Below, piece by piece: positions 17,476-25,625 of a stretch of DNA of 64,000 nucleotides. A program made the position numbers and the translations under genes. Position 1 is the first letter of the stretch, and every line of letters begins with the position of its first letter. This stretch comes from Dyadobacter sp. (GTDB lineage: Bacteria; Bacteroidota; Bacteroidia; Cytophagales; Spirosomataceae). The notes below the pieces were generated by a model. The model saw nothing but the letters and a program-made list of their open reading frames with translations, did not search any database and was not told the DNA's origin. The stretch lies in NCBI RefSeq assembly GCF_017744695.1, contig NZ_JAGIAS010000008.1, positions 203,082-267,081 of the forward strand. Reading direction: 5' to 3'.

Positions 17476-18222
17476 CTAATCCCCTCTTTTGGCGCCTCGC
17501 GCGAGTTGGTAAAACACCTCGTCCATCGACCGTGCGTGAAAGCCGTTTTTCAGGTTTGTCGGCGTGTCGAGCACTTCCATTCGGCCATCCACCATAATGG
17601 ATATACGATTGCAATACTCTGCCTCGTCCATATAATGTGTGGTCACGAAAACGGTGATACCACTGTCCGCCGCTTCGTAGATCATGTCCCAGAACTGCCG
17701 GCGGGTCACCGGGTCTACACCACCCGTGGGCTCGTCGAGAAACACGATTTTAGGCTCGTGCAGCACTGCAACCGAAAACGACAACTTCTGTTTCCAACCC
17801 AGCGGCAGCGAAGCAACCAGCTTGTTAGCTTCGGATTTTAATCCTAGCCTGTGGAGCAATTCATCTGTTTTCGATTGAATGCGCTCGTCGGAAAGGCCAT
17901 AAATGCCGCCAAAGAACTCGATGTTTTCCAGCACCGTCAGGTTTTCATAAAGCGAAAACTTCTGGCTCATGTAGCCGATATTCTTCTTGATTTGCTCCGT
18001 TTGGGTATATACATCATAACCCGCAATGGTCGCCTTACCCGAGCTGGGGGCGGAAAGACCGCACAACATGCGCATAGCGGTGGTTTTACCCGCGCCATTT
18101 GCACCCAGGAAGCCGAAAATCTCTCCTTTATGTACGTCGAATGTAATTTCGTTGGTAGCCACAAAGTCGCCGAACCGCTTGGTAAGCTTCTCGCAGACTA
18201 TCACTTTGTCGTTCTGCATCAT
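17476..18222 (-). CDS. ABC transporter ATP-binding protein (second ATPase)
   Basis: This 248-residue nucleotide-binding subunit has Walker A GANGAGKTT, a Q loop at NIGYMSQKFSLY, Walker B KIVFLDEPTGGVDP and the H loop FVTTHYMDEAEYC. The ABC signature reads LPLGWKQKL instead of LSGGxxQ, as in the C-terminal half of fused ATPases of the YbhF type. It therefore probably works as an obligate heterodimer with the ATPase encoded just upstream, which has a canonical signature. The gene lies 7 bp after that gene and 2 bp before the permease. Confidence 0.9.
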   Translation of the reverse strand: MMQNDKVIVCEKLTKRFGDFVATNEITFDVHKGEIFGFLGANGAGKTTAMRMLCGLSAPSSGKATIAGYDVYTQTEQIKKNIGYMSQKFSLYENLTVLENIEFFGGIYGLSDERIQSKTDELLHRLGLKSEANKLVASLPLGWKQKLSFSVAVLHEPKIVFLDEPTGGVDPVTRRQFWDMIYEAADSGITVFVTTHYMDEAEYCNRISIMVDGRMEVLDTPTNLKNGFHARSMDEVFYQLARGAKRGD

Positions 18223-18229
18223 GGCGGTT

Positions 18230-19141
18230 TTAGTGTAATAATTTGATAAATGAATCCTCGATCGTCACCTTCGCTTCCCTCACTTCCACACCCGTGAGCC
18301 CCTGCCCGCGCAGGAACGCCTGCAACGCATGCGTATCCGCATGAGCCTCACGCAGCGTCGCGTGCGCGTACTCGCCGAAAGCGTAGCTGTTCAGAATGCC
18401 GGGATGATTTTCCAGGGTTTTCAGGAGCTTGTACATTTCATTGGCTTTAATAGCCAGCAGCCGGTCGGGATAAGCCCCCACGATATTCTGCGGCGTGTCA
18501 ATGGACAATATTTTGCCGCCCTGGATCAAGGCAATACGGTCGCAAAGCGAGGCCTCGTCCATATAAGGTGTCGAAACGAGGATGGTAATGTTCTGTTCTT
18601 TCAATCTTCTGAGCATTTCCCAGAACTCTTTCCGCGAAACCGGGTCTACGCCAGTGGTGGGCTCATCCAAAAACAAGGTGGTCGGTTTGTGGATCAATGC
18701 GCAGCACAATGCGAGTTTCTGCTTCATTCCGCCGGACAGCTTTCCCGCACGCCGGTTTTTGAATGGCTCTATCTGGACGTAAATGTCTTTGATCAAATGG
18801 TAGTTCTCCTCGATCGTCGTACCGAAAACGGTGGCGAAAAAATGCAGGTTTTCTTCGATGGTAAGGTCCTGATAGAGCGAAAATTTACCGGGCATGTATC
18901 CTACCGAACTGCGTATTTGCCTGAAATCCTTCACAATATCATGTCCGTCGACACTCGCAGAGCCGCTATCCGGCAGCAGCAGCGTGGTCAGCATACGGAA
19001 AATGCTCGTCTTCCCCGCCCCATCGGGTCCTATGAGCCCGAAAAGCTCACCCTGGTCCACAGAAAACGACACGGTATCCACCGCAACGGTCTTTTCCTTC
19101 CCGTAAGTTTTGATCAGGTCCTTGACAACAACCGCTTCCAT
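18230..19141 (-). CDS. ABC transporter ATP-binding protein (first ATPase)
   Basis: This 303-residue nucleotide-binding subunit has Walker A GPDGAGKTS, signature LSGGMKQKLAL, Walker B TLFLDEPTTGVDP and a C-terminal extension of about 80 residues after the H loop region. In place of the usual H-loop histidine the motif reads VSTPYMDEA, so the switch histidine appears to be proline here. That fits an asymmetric ATPase pair in which the second subunit (with TTHYMDEA) provides it. Its ATG shares one base with the adaptor stop (TAATG), so translation is coupled. Confidence 0.9.
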   Translation of the reverse strand: MEAVVVKDLIKTYGKEKTVAVDTVSFSVDQGELFGLIGPDGAGKTSIFRMLTTLLLPDSGSASVDGHDIVKDFRQIRSSVGYMPGKFSLYQDLTIEENLHFFATVFGTTIEENYHLIKDIYVQIEPFKNRRAGKLSGGMKQKLALCCALIHKPTTLFLDEPTTGVDPVSRKEFWEMLRRLKEQNITILVSTPYMDEASLCDRIALIQGGKILSIDTPQNIVGAYPDRLLAIKANEMYKLLKTLENHPGILNSYAFGEYAHATLREAHADTHALQAFLRGQGLTGVEVREAKVTIEDSFIKLLH

Positions 19142-20076
19142 TATTTCAATGCCACTTCTCCGTACATCCCTATTTTCAGGTACCCGTCATTCTTCACGCG
19201 GATTTTCACTGCGTAAACCAGATTGGCCCGTTCATCCTTTGTCTGAATGGTTTTAGGGGTAAATTCCGCCTTATTGCTGATCCATTCTATTGTTCCGGGC
19301 AACGAGCGGTATTGACCACCGGTGCTGTCTACAAGCACTTTCACCTGCTGATTCAGCTTGATTTCCGTCAGTTGATCGCCCGTCACATATGCGCGCAGGA
19401 TGATCGTCGAAAGATCTGCGATTTTGTACAGTGGCTTGCCGGCTGCCGCTACTTCGTTGGCTTCGGCATATTTGGTAAGCACAGTACCGTTCACTTCGTT
19501 AACAATCTTTGACTTCGAAATCTGGTCATTAATCTGCTCGATCTGAACAATCAACGGCTGTACATCCGCCCGTAAGCCGGAAGTTTGGGTTTTCAAAACC
19601 GAGGTTTGCGCGGCATCCTGCTTACGGATCACATCCAGTTGCTTTTGCAATTCCTCTACCTGCGCACTGATGTCGTCGAGCTGCTTCGGCGTAGCGGCGT
19701 CGGCTTTCAGCAGGTTTTGAATGCGTTTCTGCTCATGAAACAGATTATCGAGGCGCACTTGCGAAACGGCGATCTGCTGTTTGTAAACGTTGGTCTGCGC
19801 TACAATATCGGGCACCCGGCTACCGGTGGCCCTGATCTGCGCTTCGAGCTGCTTTTTGCGCAGCGATAATTGCAAACTATCGATGTAGCCCACCGTCTGC
19901 CCGGCTTTCAGCTGCTGGCCTTCTTCCAGGTCCAGCGCCATAATGCGGCCCGTTGCCTCGGCGGACACGATCGTTTCCACCGCTTCAAAAGTGCCGGAAG
20001 CGTCGTAAAGGTTCTCTTTTCCATTGCAGGCCGCCATTGCCGCAGCCAATATGATCAGACAAGAATATGTTTTCAT
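19141..20076 (-). CDS. HlyD/RND-type periplasmic adaptor lipoprotein
   Basis: This 311-residue membrane fusion protein has a lipoprotein signal (MKTYSCLIILAAAMAACNGK, lipobox AMAAC). A biotinyl-lipoyl half motif (GRIMALDLEEGQQLKAGQTV) is followed by a long coiled-coil hairpin (about residues 68-175) and a beta-barrel domain. It would bridge the inner-membrane ABC-2 complex and TolC in the periplasm, like YbhG. It lies between tolC (21-bp gap) and the first ATPase gene (1-base overlap). Confidence 0.9.
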   Translation of the reverse strand: MKTYSCLIILAAAMAACNGKENLYDASGTFEAVETIVSAEATGRIMALDLEEGQQLKAGQTVGYIDSLQLSLRKKQLEAQIRATGSRVPDIVAQTNVYKQQIAVSQVRLDNLFHEQKRIQNLLKADAATPKQLDDISAQVEELQKQLDVIRKQDAAQTSVLKTQTSGLRADVQPLIVQIEQINDQISKSKIVNEVNGTVLTKYAEANEVAAAGKPLYKIADLSTIILRAYVTGDQLTEIKLNQQVKVLVDSTGGQYRSLPGTIEWISNKAEFTPKTIQTKDERANLVYAVKIRVKNDGYLKIGMYGEVALK

Positions 20077-20097
20077 GTTGTGCTCGTTTTTATATGC

Positions 20098-21384
20098 TTA
20101 TTCAAAATTGGTCCCCAGCGTGTTATCGAGGCTATACTGTGCCATCAGCAGTTGAATGCCGTGCAGGATCCTGTTCAGCCGCGCCTGGTCTTCGGCGTTC
20201 ACCTCGCGCAGGAAGTCATTGGTATTGATCACGCCGTTTTCCAGTTGGGCTGCGGCAGTGGTCTTGATGCTCTCGCGGAGGATAATAATCTCGTCGTCGG
20301 TCGCCAGCAGCTGGTTGAAACGGTCGAGTTCCGCATTTTGCTGTTTGGCCACCAGATTCGTATTGAAAAGAAATGTCTCTTTTTGAAGCTGAATGGCATC
20401 CCGGTTGTTGCGGATCAGCTCGCGGTCCTTCTTAATGGTGTACAACCCCGAGAGCGACCAGTTCAGCCGCAGCCCGGTGATGTAATACGGATCGAAGCCA
20501 TTGCTCAGGATGTTCAATGCCGGCCTGCCATAACCTCCCTGGAAAAAGAAGTTCAGTTTGGGGCGGTTGCGGACATCCAGCAGCTGTGCCTGCACGTCCA
20601 GGCTGCGGTTCTGGGCATCGTACAATCTGAGTTCCGGGCGGTTAATGCCACTTCCCGCCGCCAGATTCGCAGGTTTTTCCAGCACCGCCGAATCTCCCAG
20701 CGGCTGCGCCGTCAGCATTTCGAGCATTTCCAGGTATGCTTTCCGGCTCGCATTCAGATCGATCGTACGCTGGTCGGCTTTCAGTAATTCTGCTTTAAGC
20801 GTATTTGCATTGCTTTTAAATGCGGTCCCATTGTCGATGAGCGCCTGTACCTTGCGAATACCCAGATTGATATCTTTTTTCAGTAAATCGTTCTGTTTGA
20901 GCTGCTCGTCGAACATTAATACCCCGAAAAACAACTGATTCACCCGTTCGTTGAGCTTATACAATTCGATTTCCAGCTTTTGCGATTCCACCTGCGCATT
21001 CGCTTCGTGCGATCGCACCTGCGTACGGACGTTGCCGCCATCGTAAATCGTCTGGTTTACTTCGCCATACACCTTATACTGATCCTTGCTAATACTCGGA
21101 AACTCGACGGCCGGGATCGAAACCGGCAGCTTAAACTCCGTCACGGCCGACTGATATGTGGCCTGCCCCTGCACCGTAAGCTGCGGCAAATAACCTTTCG
21201 CCGCATTGCTTACCGAATAGTCACGCGTCTTTTCGATCAGCACCTGTTGCCTGATCATCGGGTAATTTTTCCGGGCAAGCTGGTAAGCTTCCCGGATCGT
21301 CAGCGGTTTGTTCTGAGCCTGCAAATGCATGGCTATCAGCGCCAAACCACCGATTATGAGTATTGTTTTCAATCCATTAATCAT
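20098..21384 (-). CDS. TolC-family outer membrane efflux protein
   Basis: This 428-residue protein has a signal peptide (MINGLKTILIIGGLALIAMH, cleavage near LQA-QN) and two homologous outer membrane efflux repeats rich in coiled coil, as in TolC. It is the first gene of the efflux operon. It is preceded by a dyad (21402-21419) that matches the core of the operator upstream of the adjacent TetR gene, so repression by that regulator is inferred. The order tolC, hlyD, ATPase, ATPase, permease, permease is a common Bacteroidota arrangement. Confidence 0.9.
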   Translation of the reverse strand: MINGLKTILIIGGLALIAMHLQAQNKPLTIREAYQLARKNYPMIRQQVLIEKTRDYSVSNAAKGYLPQLTVQGQATYQSAVTEFKLPVSIPAVEFPSISKDQYKVYGEVNQTIYDGGNVRTQVRSHEANAQVESQKLEIELYKLNERVNQLFFGVLMFDEQLKQNDLLKKDINLGIRKVQALIDNGTAFKSNANTLKAELLKADQRTIDLNASRKAYLEMLEMLTAQPLGDSAVLEKPANLAAGSGINRPELRLYDAQNRSLDVQAQLLDVRNRPKLNFFFQGGYGRPALNILSNGFDPYYITGLRLNWSLSGLYTIKKDRELIRNNRDAIQLQKETFLFNTNLVAKQQNAELDRFNQLLATDDEIIILRESIKTTAAAQLENGVINTNDFLREVNAEDQARLNRILHGIQLLMAQYSLDNTLGTNFE

Positions 21385-21401
21385 TTTATTTATTCGATTT
21401 A

Positions 21402-21419
21402 TTTAATCATTTGATTAAT
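21402..21419. promoter_or_regulatory. Putative TetR operator before tolC
   Basis: TTTAATC (21402-21408), a 4-bp spacer and GATTAAT (21413-21419) lie 17 bp before the tolC start codon. The centre TTTAATC-N4-GATTAA is the same as that of the larger dyad upstream of tetR, with identical 4-bp spacing. A shared operator is inferred. Confidence 0.65.
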
Positions 21420-21442
21420 TTCTGGGTAAAAAAATAGGGTTG

Positions 21443-22054
21443 CTACCCCTTGTCCAGTATCAGCTTCATCCACGCCGGAACCAGCTTTTTCCGCTGCTCC
21501 ATAAGCTGCCGGTACATCTCTTCATTACCCAGGATCGGTTGCAGGACGGGCTTTGCAACAAACGGAAACAAGTTCATTCCCAACAGGTTCATTAAAAAAT
21601 GAAAGGGATTAACATCACTTCTGCGCGCCATAAGCTGTTTGATAAAAACAGATTCCGTGAGGTTCTTGCGGGCCTGAAAGCGGTTTGAAAGCTGCTCTGG
21701 ATTGTTACGGATTTCACTCAATACGAAAATCGGCAGGTCGGGATGTTCGAGCAGCATATTAATGTAGCTCTCGGTAATTCTTTCCAGCTTCTGTTCCAAT
21801 GTCGTCGACTCATCGTTAAGGACCGGCCCGAGTACCCCGAACAACTTGTCAATCCGCTCGGCCATCACAATCTGGAAAAGCTTCTCCTTACTGCGGAAAT
21901 AGTAGTTCAGCAGCGCCAGGTTAATACCCGCCTCCTCTGCAATATCCCTCGTACGGGCATTGCCGTATCCTTTTTTAGTGAATACAATGCTCGCCGCTTC
22001 CTTAATCTTCTCCTCGGTGCTCAGATCCAATTCTGCCTTTTTTGCTTTCGCCAT
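21443..22054 (-). CDS. TetR-family transcriptional regulator
   Basis: This 203-residue repressor starts at ATG 22054 (MAKAKKAELDLSTEEKIKEA). The helix-turn-helix is TRDIAEEAGINLALLNYYF, followed by an all-helical ligand-binding domain. A longer frame begins at a TTG inside the operator palindrome and is unlikely to be used. TetR proteins next to efflux operons usually repress them until an exported compound binds. The gene lies upstream of tolC on the same strand, and operator-like dyads precede both. The ligand is unknown. Confidence 0.88.
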   Translation of the reverse strand: MAKAKKAELDLSTEEKIKEAASIVFTKKGYGNARTRDIAEEAGINLALLNYYFRSKEKLFQIVMAERIDKLFGVLGPVLNDESTTLEQKLERITESYINMLLEHPDLPIFVLSEIRNNPEQLSNRFQARKNLTESVFIKQLMARRSDVNPFHFLMNLLGMNLFPFVAKPVLQPILGNEEMYRQLMEQRKKLVPAWMKLILDKG

Positions 22055-22100
22055 CAGTCCATTTCCGTTTGATGCTTCAAAGGTAAAAGCCAATTTTGTA

Positions 22101-22142
22101 TTAACCAAAATATTTAATCAAACGATTAAATATTTTGGTTAA
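22101..22142. promoter_or_regulatory. Perfect 19-bp inverted repeat, TetR operator
   Basis: The arms at 22101-22119 and 22124-22142 are exact reverse complements with a 4-bp spacer (AAAC). The inner core is TTTAATC-N4-GATTAAA. It lies 47 bp upstream of the chosen tetR start. Autorepression is inferred. It contains no G+C-rich stem or T run, so a terminator is unlikely. Confidence 0.75.
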
Positions 22143-22284
22143 ACCTGCTTTTGAAAGGTATATGCATTCCCTCAGGCTATTTTCCTCCTACCAACTTCTT
22201 TTCCAGGTCGTTTTTTTCCTAACTTTTACAAAAAAAATCTAAAACTCCTGACGCCTCTATGATCCGTAAATCTACCGCGCACTC

Positions 22285-22641
22285 ATGACCTCACTATCCC
22301 TAAAAAAATGGCTTCCCGGAATACTTTTCCTGTCAGCCCAAATCATCAACACACTGTACGAGCTCACACGGGACACCCGTACGATCTCCTGGGCGCCACA
22401 TACCACACAAGTCTTCTATCGGATCGATGCTTTTCAGGATGGCGCTGCCTGGGAGCGACAGGCTATCGAGGCCCGTTACGGCCTGGCACAAACCCAATGG
22501 GAAGCACACGCACCTGGCAACCTGCGAAGGCTCGTCTATTCGGTGGAAGCACAGGCTCTCACCCACCCCGATAGCGTAAAGATTTCCTATCGCCGCAATG
22601 GGGCCCCGGAACAAACTTATTTGTGGAAAGCCAGTCGCTGA
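22285..22641 (+). CDS. Small membrane-anchored hypothetical protein
   Basis: This 118-residue protein has one N-terminal hydrophobic segment (LKKWLPGILFLSAQIINTLY) and a soluble tail with no motif I recognise (WAPHTTQVFYRIDAF; LTHPDSVKISYRRNG). It is probably anchored in the inner membrane, with the tail outside. It ends 5 bp before the start of the next membrane protein, so the two are likely co-expressed and may work together. The function is unknown. Confidence 0.65.
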   Translation: MTSLSLKKWLPGILFLSAQIINTLYELTRDTRTISWAPHTTQVFYRIDAFQDGAAWERQAIEARYGLAQTQWEAHAPGNLRRLVYSVEAQALTHPDSVKISYRRNGAPEQTYLWKASR

Positions 22642-22646
22642 GCCTT

Positions 22647-23699
22647 ATGCGTCACTTCAATCCTTTCTATGTCAAGGGAAAGGCCGTCGTCCCCGAGCTC
22701 GTACTGGCGGTAAGAATGCTGGCCGTTTACCTGCTTCTGACCGGAGAACTCCCCTTCAATGGTAACCAGGGCGGCCGCAGGTTTTATCCGCTCATTGAAT
22801 TGCTCGGCCAGATAGGTACCGACGAACAGTTCAATACCGGTGTCAGATTGCTGTTTCTGAGCGGCATCGGCGTACTCCTCTTCTCTCGTTTTGTCCGTCT
22901 TGGCGCGCTGTGCGTCGGTTTAGCTCTTGCCACGGGGCTGCTTTCCTGCCAGATATGCATTTCGGTTGCCCATCTTTTTACGGGTTGTGTCTTCCTGTGC
23001 ACCGCGCTTAGCAATTATGTTACGGGCACAGATTTAATCCGTTTTCAGCTCGCGGTACTCTACCTCGGTGCCGACCTGAACAAGGTTTTCGATCCCGATT
23101 GGTGGACCGGTGCCAGCATGGAAACGCTGTTGGTGACCAAACATCAGATAGCCTCCTACATGAAGGTCGCCAGCATGTTCTCCCGCGGCCTTTTGTCCCA
23201 GATGATGGGCATAGGGGTCATAGTATTGCAAATAACCATTGCCATCCTTCTGCTTCGACGCGGTACCGTCATTTACGCCATGCTGCTGGCCCTTGTTTTG
23301 CATTTACCCATGGTATTGCTAATGCAGATGACATTCGGGCCCTTTCTTTTCGCGCTTATTACTGCGTACGGCTCCCTGCTCTCATGGCCTACCCGCCTGG
23401 CTTGCGACAGCCGTTTGCACAGTAGCTTGCTTGTCAAATTGCTGGCACGGCTGGATTTCAATGAGCAGATAAGTCCCTGCGGAGGTAATGCGAAGGAGTC
23501 GCCGGTCCGTTGGCTAAGAACTTGTCTGCATTATCTGGCACATCCGGCTATCCTGTTGTCAATGACTATCCTGACCGCCATCCTGGTCCGATATGGCAAA
23601 CTAATTCCGCTGACGTTGCTCGCCATTGCAGCATATCGGATCTACGCCTGGCCGCAGCGGAAGCGCGCAGACCGGGCCCCCTCGGTCGCGGGCCTGTGA
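22647..23699 (+). CDS. Multi-pass membrane protein, HTTM-like
   Basis: This 350-residue protein has about eight to nine hydrophobic helices. The segment RFQLAVLYLGADLNKVFDPD, followed by WW, recalls HTTM (vitamin K gamma-carboxylase-like) membrane proteins, where a similar block follows the third or fourth helix; the assignment is tentative. A GTG at 22623 would extend it eight codons into the preceding gene, but ATG 22647 fits better, 5 bp after that stop. It forms a probable two-gene unit with the small upstream protein. Confidence 0.7.
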   Translation: MRHFNPFYVKGKAVVPELVLAVRMLAVYLLLTGELPFNGNQGGRRFYPLIELLGQIGTDEQFNTGVRLLFLSGIGVLLFSRFVRLGALCVGLALATGLLSCQICISVAHLFTGCVFLCTALSNYVTGTDLIRFQLAVLYLGADLNKVFDPDWWTGASMETLLVTKHQIASYMKVASMFSRGLLSQMMGIGVIVLQITIAILLLRRGTVIYAMLLALVLHLPMVLLMQMTFGPFLFALITAYGSLLSWPTRLACDSRLHSSLLVKLLARLDFNEQISPCGGNAKESPVRWLRTCLHYLAHPAILLSMTILTAILVRYGKLIPLTLLAIAAYRIYAWPQRKRADRAPSVAGL

Positions 23700-23742
23700 G
23701 CGCGCTTGTCATTTTTAGTTTGAACTTCTGTTTGAAAACATC

Positions 23743-23771
23743 TTGAAATATTAATTACCCTCGTAATTTTG
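23743..23771 (+). promoter_or_regulatory. Bacteroidota-type promoter of lepA
   Basis: TTG at 23743-23745 (-33), an 18-bp spacer and TAATTTTG at 23764-23771 (-7, consensus TAnnTTTG). The lepA start is 54 bp downstream. Confidence 0.7.
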
Positions 23772-23825
23772 TGATTGCTTTGACCTGAACTATATATTCA
23801 AAGCATTGGAATAGGAACAACTTTC

Positions 23826-25613
23826 ATGAAGAAAATCCGTAATTTTTGCATTATTGCCCATATTGACCACGGGAAAAGTACCCTGGCGGACCGTCTGCTG
23901 GAATTTACCAAAACTGTATCGCAGCGCGAAATGCAGGCGCAATTGCTCGACAATATGGATCTGGAACGTGAACGCGGCATTACCATCAAGAGCCACGCGA
24001 TCCAGATGAACTATGTTTATAAAGGAGAGGAATATATACTTAACCTGATCGACACACCCGGGCACGTGGACTTTTCCTACGAGGTTTCCCGCTCGATCGC
24101 CGCCTGCGAAGGCGCATTGTTGCTTGTAGATGCTTCCCAGGGCACCGAAGCCCAGACGATCTCCAATCTCTACCTGGCGATCAACCACGACCTGGTGATT
24201 ATCCCCGTTTTGAACAAGATCGATCTTCCCGGCGCCATGCCCGAGGAAATCAAGGACGAAATGGTGGACCTGCTGGGCTGTGAACGTTCCGACATTATCC
24301 CTGCCAGCGGTAAAGAAGGTATCGGTATCGAAGACATTCTGAATGCGATCGTAGAGCGCATCCCTGCCCCGGTCGGCGATCCGGAAGGCCCGCTGCAAGC
24401 ACTGATTTTCGACTCGGTTTTCAATTCCTACCGCGGTATCGAGGTAATTTTCCGTGTGAAAAACGGAAGTATCAAGAAAGGCGACAAAGTGAAATTCATG
24501 GCGACCGGCAAGGAATATATTGCCGACGAAATCGGAACGCTCGGCTTGCAGCAAATACCGAAGCAAGTGGTGGAATGCGGCGACGTAGGTTACCTTATTT
24601 CGGGTATCAAAGTAGCCAAGGAAGTGAAAGTGGGTGATACATTCACCCACATCGACCGTCCTGCCAGCGAGGCCATCGTAGGTTTCTCGGAGGTCAAGCC
24701 CATGGTTTTCGCCGGTATTTACCCGGTCGATACGAGTGAGTTCGAAGAGCTTCGCGAGGCGATGGAAAAGTTGCAGCTGAACGACGCTGCGCTGGTTTGG
24801 GAACCTGAAACATCGGCAGCACTCGGTTTTGGTTTCCGCTGCGGCTTCCTGGGAATGCTGCACATGGAGATCGTTCAGGAGCGTCTGGAACGCGAGTTCG
24901 ACATGACGGTGATCACGACGGTACCATCGGTGCAGTTCCGGGTTTTGACTACCAAAGACAAAATTCTGAACATCAGCGCTCCGTCCGAAATGCCTGAGCC
25001 TAACCACATTAAATACATCGAGGAGCCGTACATCAATGCACAGATCATCACCAAATCGGACTACATCGGCCCGATCCTGAACCTGTGTATGGACAAGCGC
25101 GGTATTCTTAAAAACCAGATATATCTGACGGCAGAGCGCGTGGAACTTCAATTCCTGATCCCGCTGGCCGAAGTGGTTTTCGATTTTTTTGATAAACTTA
25201 AAACCATCTCCCGCGGATACGCCTCACTCGACTATGAACTGGCAGGTTACCAGGAGTCGGACATGGTGAAGCTCGATGTGATGCTGAATGGCGAGGCGGT
25301 GGATGCATTGTCGGCGATCGTACACCGTTCGAAATCCTATGAATGGGGTAAAAAGCTTTGCGAAAAGCTGCGAGAGCTGATCCCGCGGCAAATGTTCGAG
25401 ATCGCGATCCAGGCAGCCATCGGGCAGAAAATCATCGCCCGCGAAACCGTGAAAGCCATGCGGAAGGACGTTTTGGCTAAATGTTACGGAGGTGATATTT
25501 CCCGTAAACGCAAACTCCTCGAAAAGCAGAAGAAAGGTAAGAAACGGATGCGTCAGGTGGGTAGCGTAGAAATTCCGCAGGAAGCATTTATGGCTGTTTT
25601 GAAAATCAACTAG
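23826..25613 (+). CDS. lepA: Elongation factor 4 (LepA)
   Basis: This 595-residue translational GTPase can back-translocate ribosomes and influences initiation and ribosome assembly. The GTPase motifs are AHIDHGKST (G1), the RGITIK switch I (G2), DTPGHVDF (G3) and NKID (G4). Domains II and III, an EF-G-like domain V and the LepA-specific C-terminal domain follow, ending with the basic segment GGDISRKRKLLEKQKKGKKR. The length is standard (about 595-600). The start codon gives the canonical MKKIRNFCIIAHIDHGKST. A membrane protein gene follows after only 12 bp. Confidence 0.97.
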   Translation: MKKIRNFCIIAHIDHGKSTLADRLLEFTKTVSQREMQAQLLDNMDLERERGITIKSHAIQMNYVYKGEEYILNLIDTPGHVDFSYEVSRSIAACEGALLLVDASQGTEAQTISNLYLAINHDLVIIPVLNKIDLPGAMPEEIKDEMVDLLGCERSDIIPASGKEGIGIEDILNAIVERIPAPVGDPEGPLQALIFDSVFNSYRGIEVIFRVKNGSIKKGDKVKFMATGKEYIADEIGTLGLQQIPKQVVECGDVGYLISGIKVAKEVKVGDTFTHIDRPASEAIVGFSEVKPMVFAGIYPVDTSEFEELREAMEKLQLNDAALVWEPETSAALGFGFRCGFLGMLHMEIVQERLEREFDMTVITTVPSVQFRVLTTKDKILNISAPSEMPEPNHIKYIEEPYINAQIITKSDYIGPILNLCMDKRGILKNQIYLTAERVELQFLIPLAEVVFDFFDKLKTISRGYASLDYELAGYQESDMVKLDVMLNGEAVDALSAIVHRSKSYEWGKKLCEKLRELIPRQMFEIAIQAAIGQKIIARETVKAMRKDVLAKCYGGDISRKRKLLEKQKKGKKRMRQVGSVEIPQEAFMAVLKIN

Positions 25614-25625
25614 TAATTTCACCGT

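Noticed and set aside
17474..17614. 47-residue N-terminal extension of the ABC-2 permease
   Set aside because: It overlaps the ATPase gene entirely and is not protein-like; ATG 17473 lies 2 bp after the ATPase stop.
22055..22108. N-terminal extension of the TetR protein starting at TTG 22108
   Set aside because: The start would lie inside the perfect operator palindrome; ATG 22054 gives a normal TetR N-terminus.
23790..25151. 453-codon minus-strand open frame opposite lepA
   Set aside because: It is a long antisense shadow of a highly conserved GTPase gene; its composition (many His, Asp, Phe, Val) is typical of such shadows.
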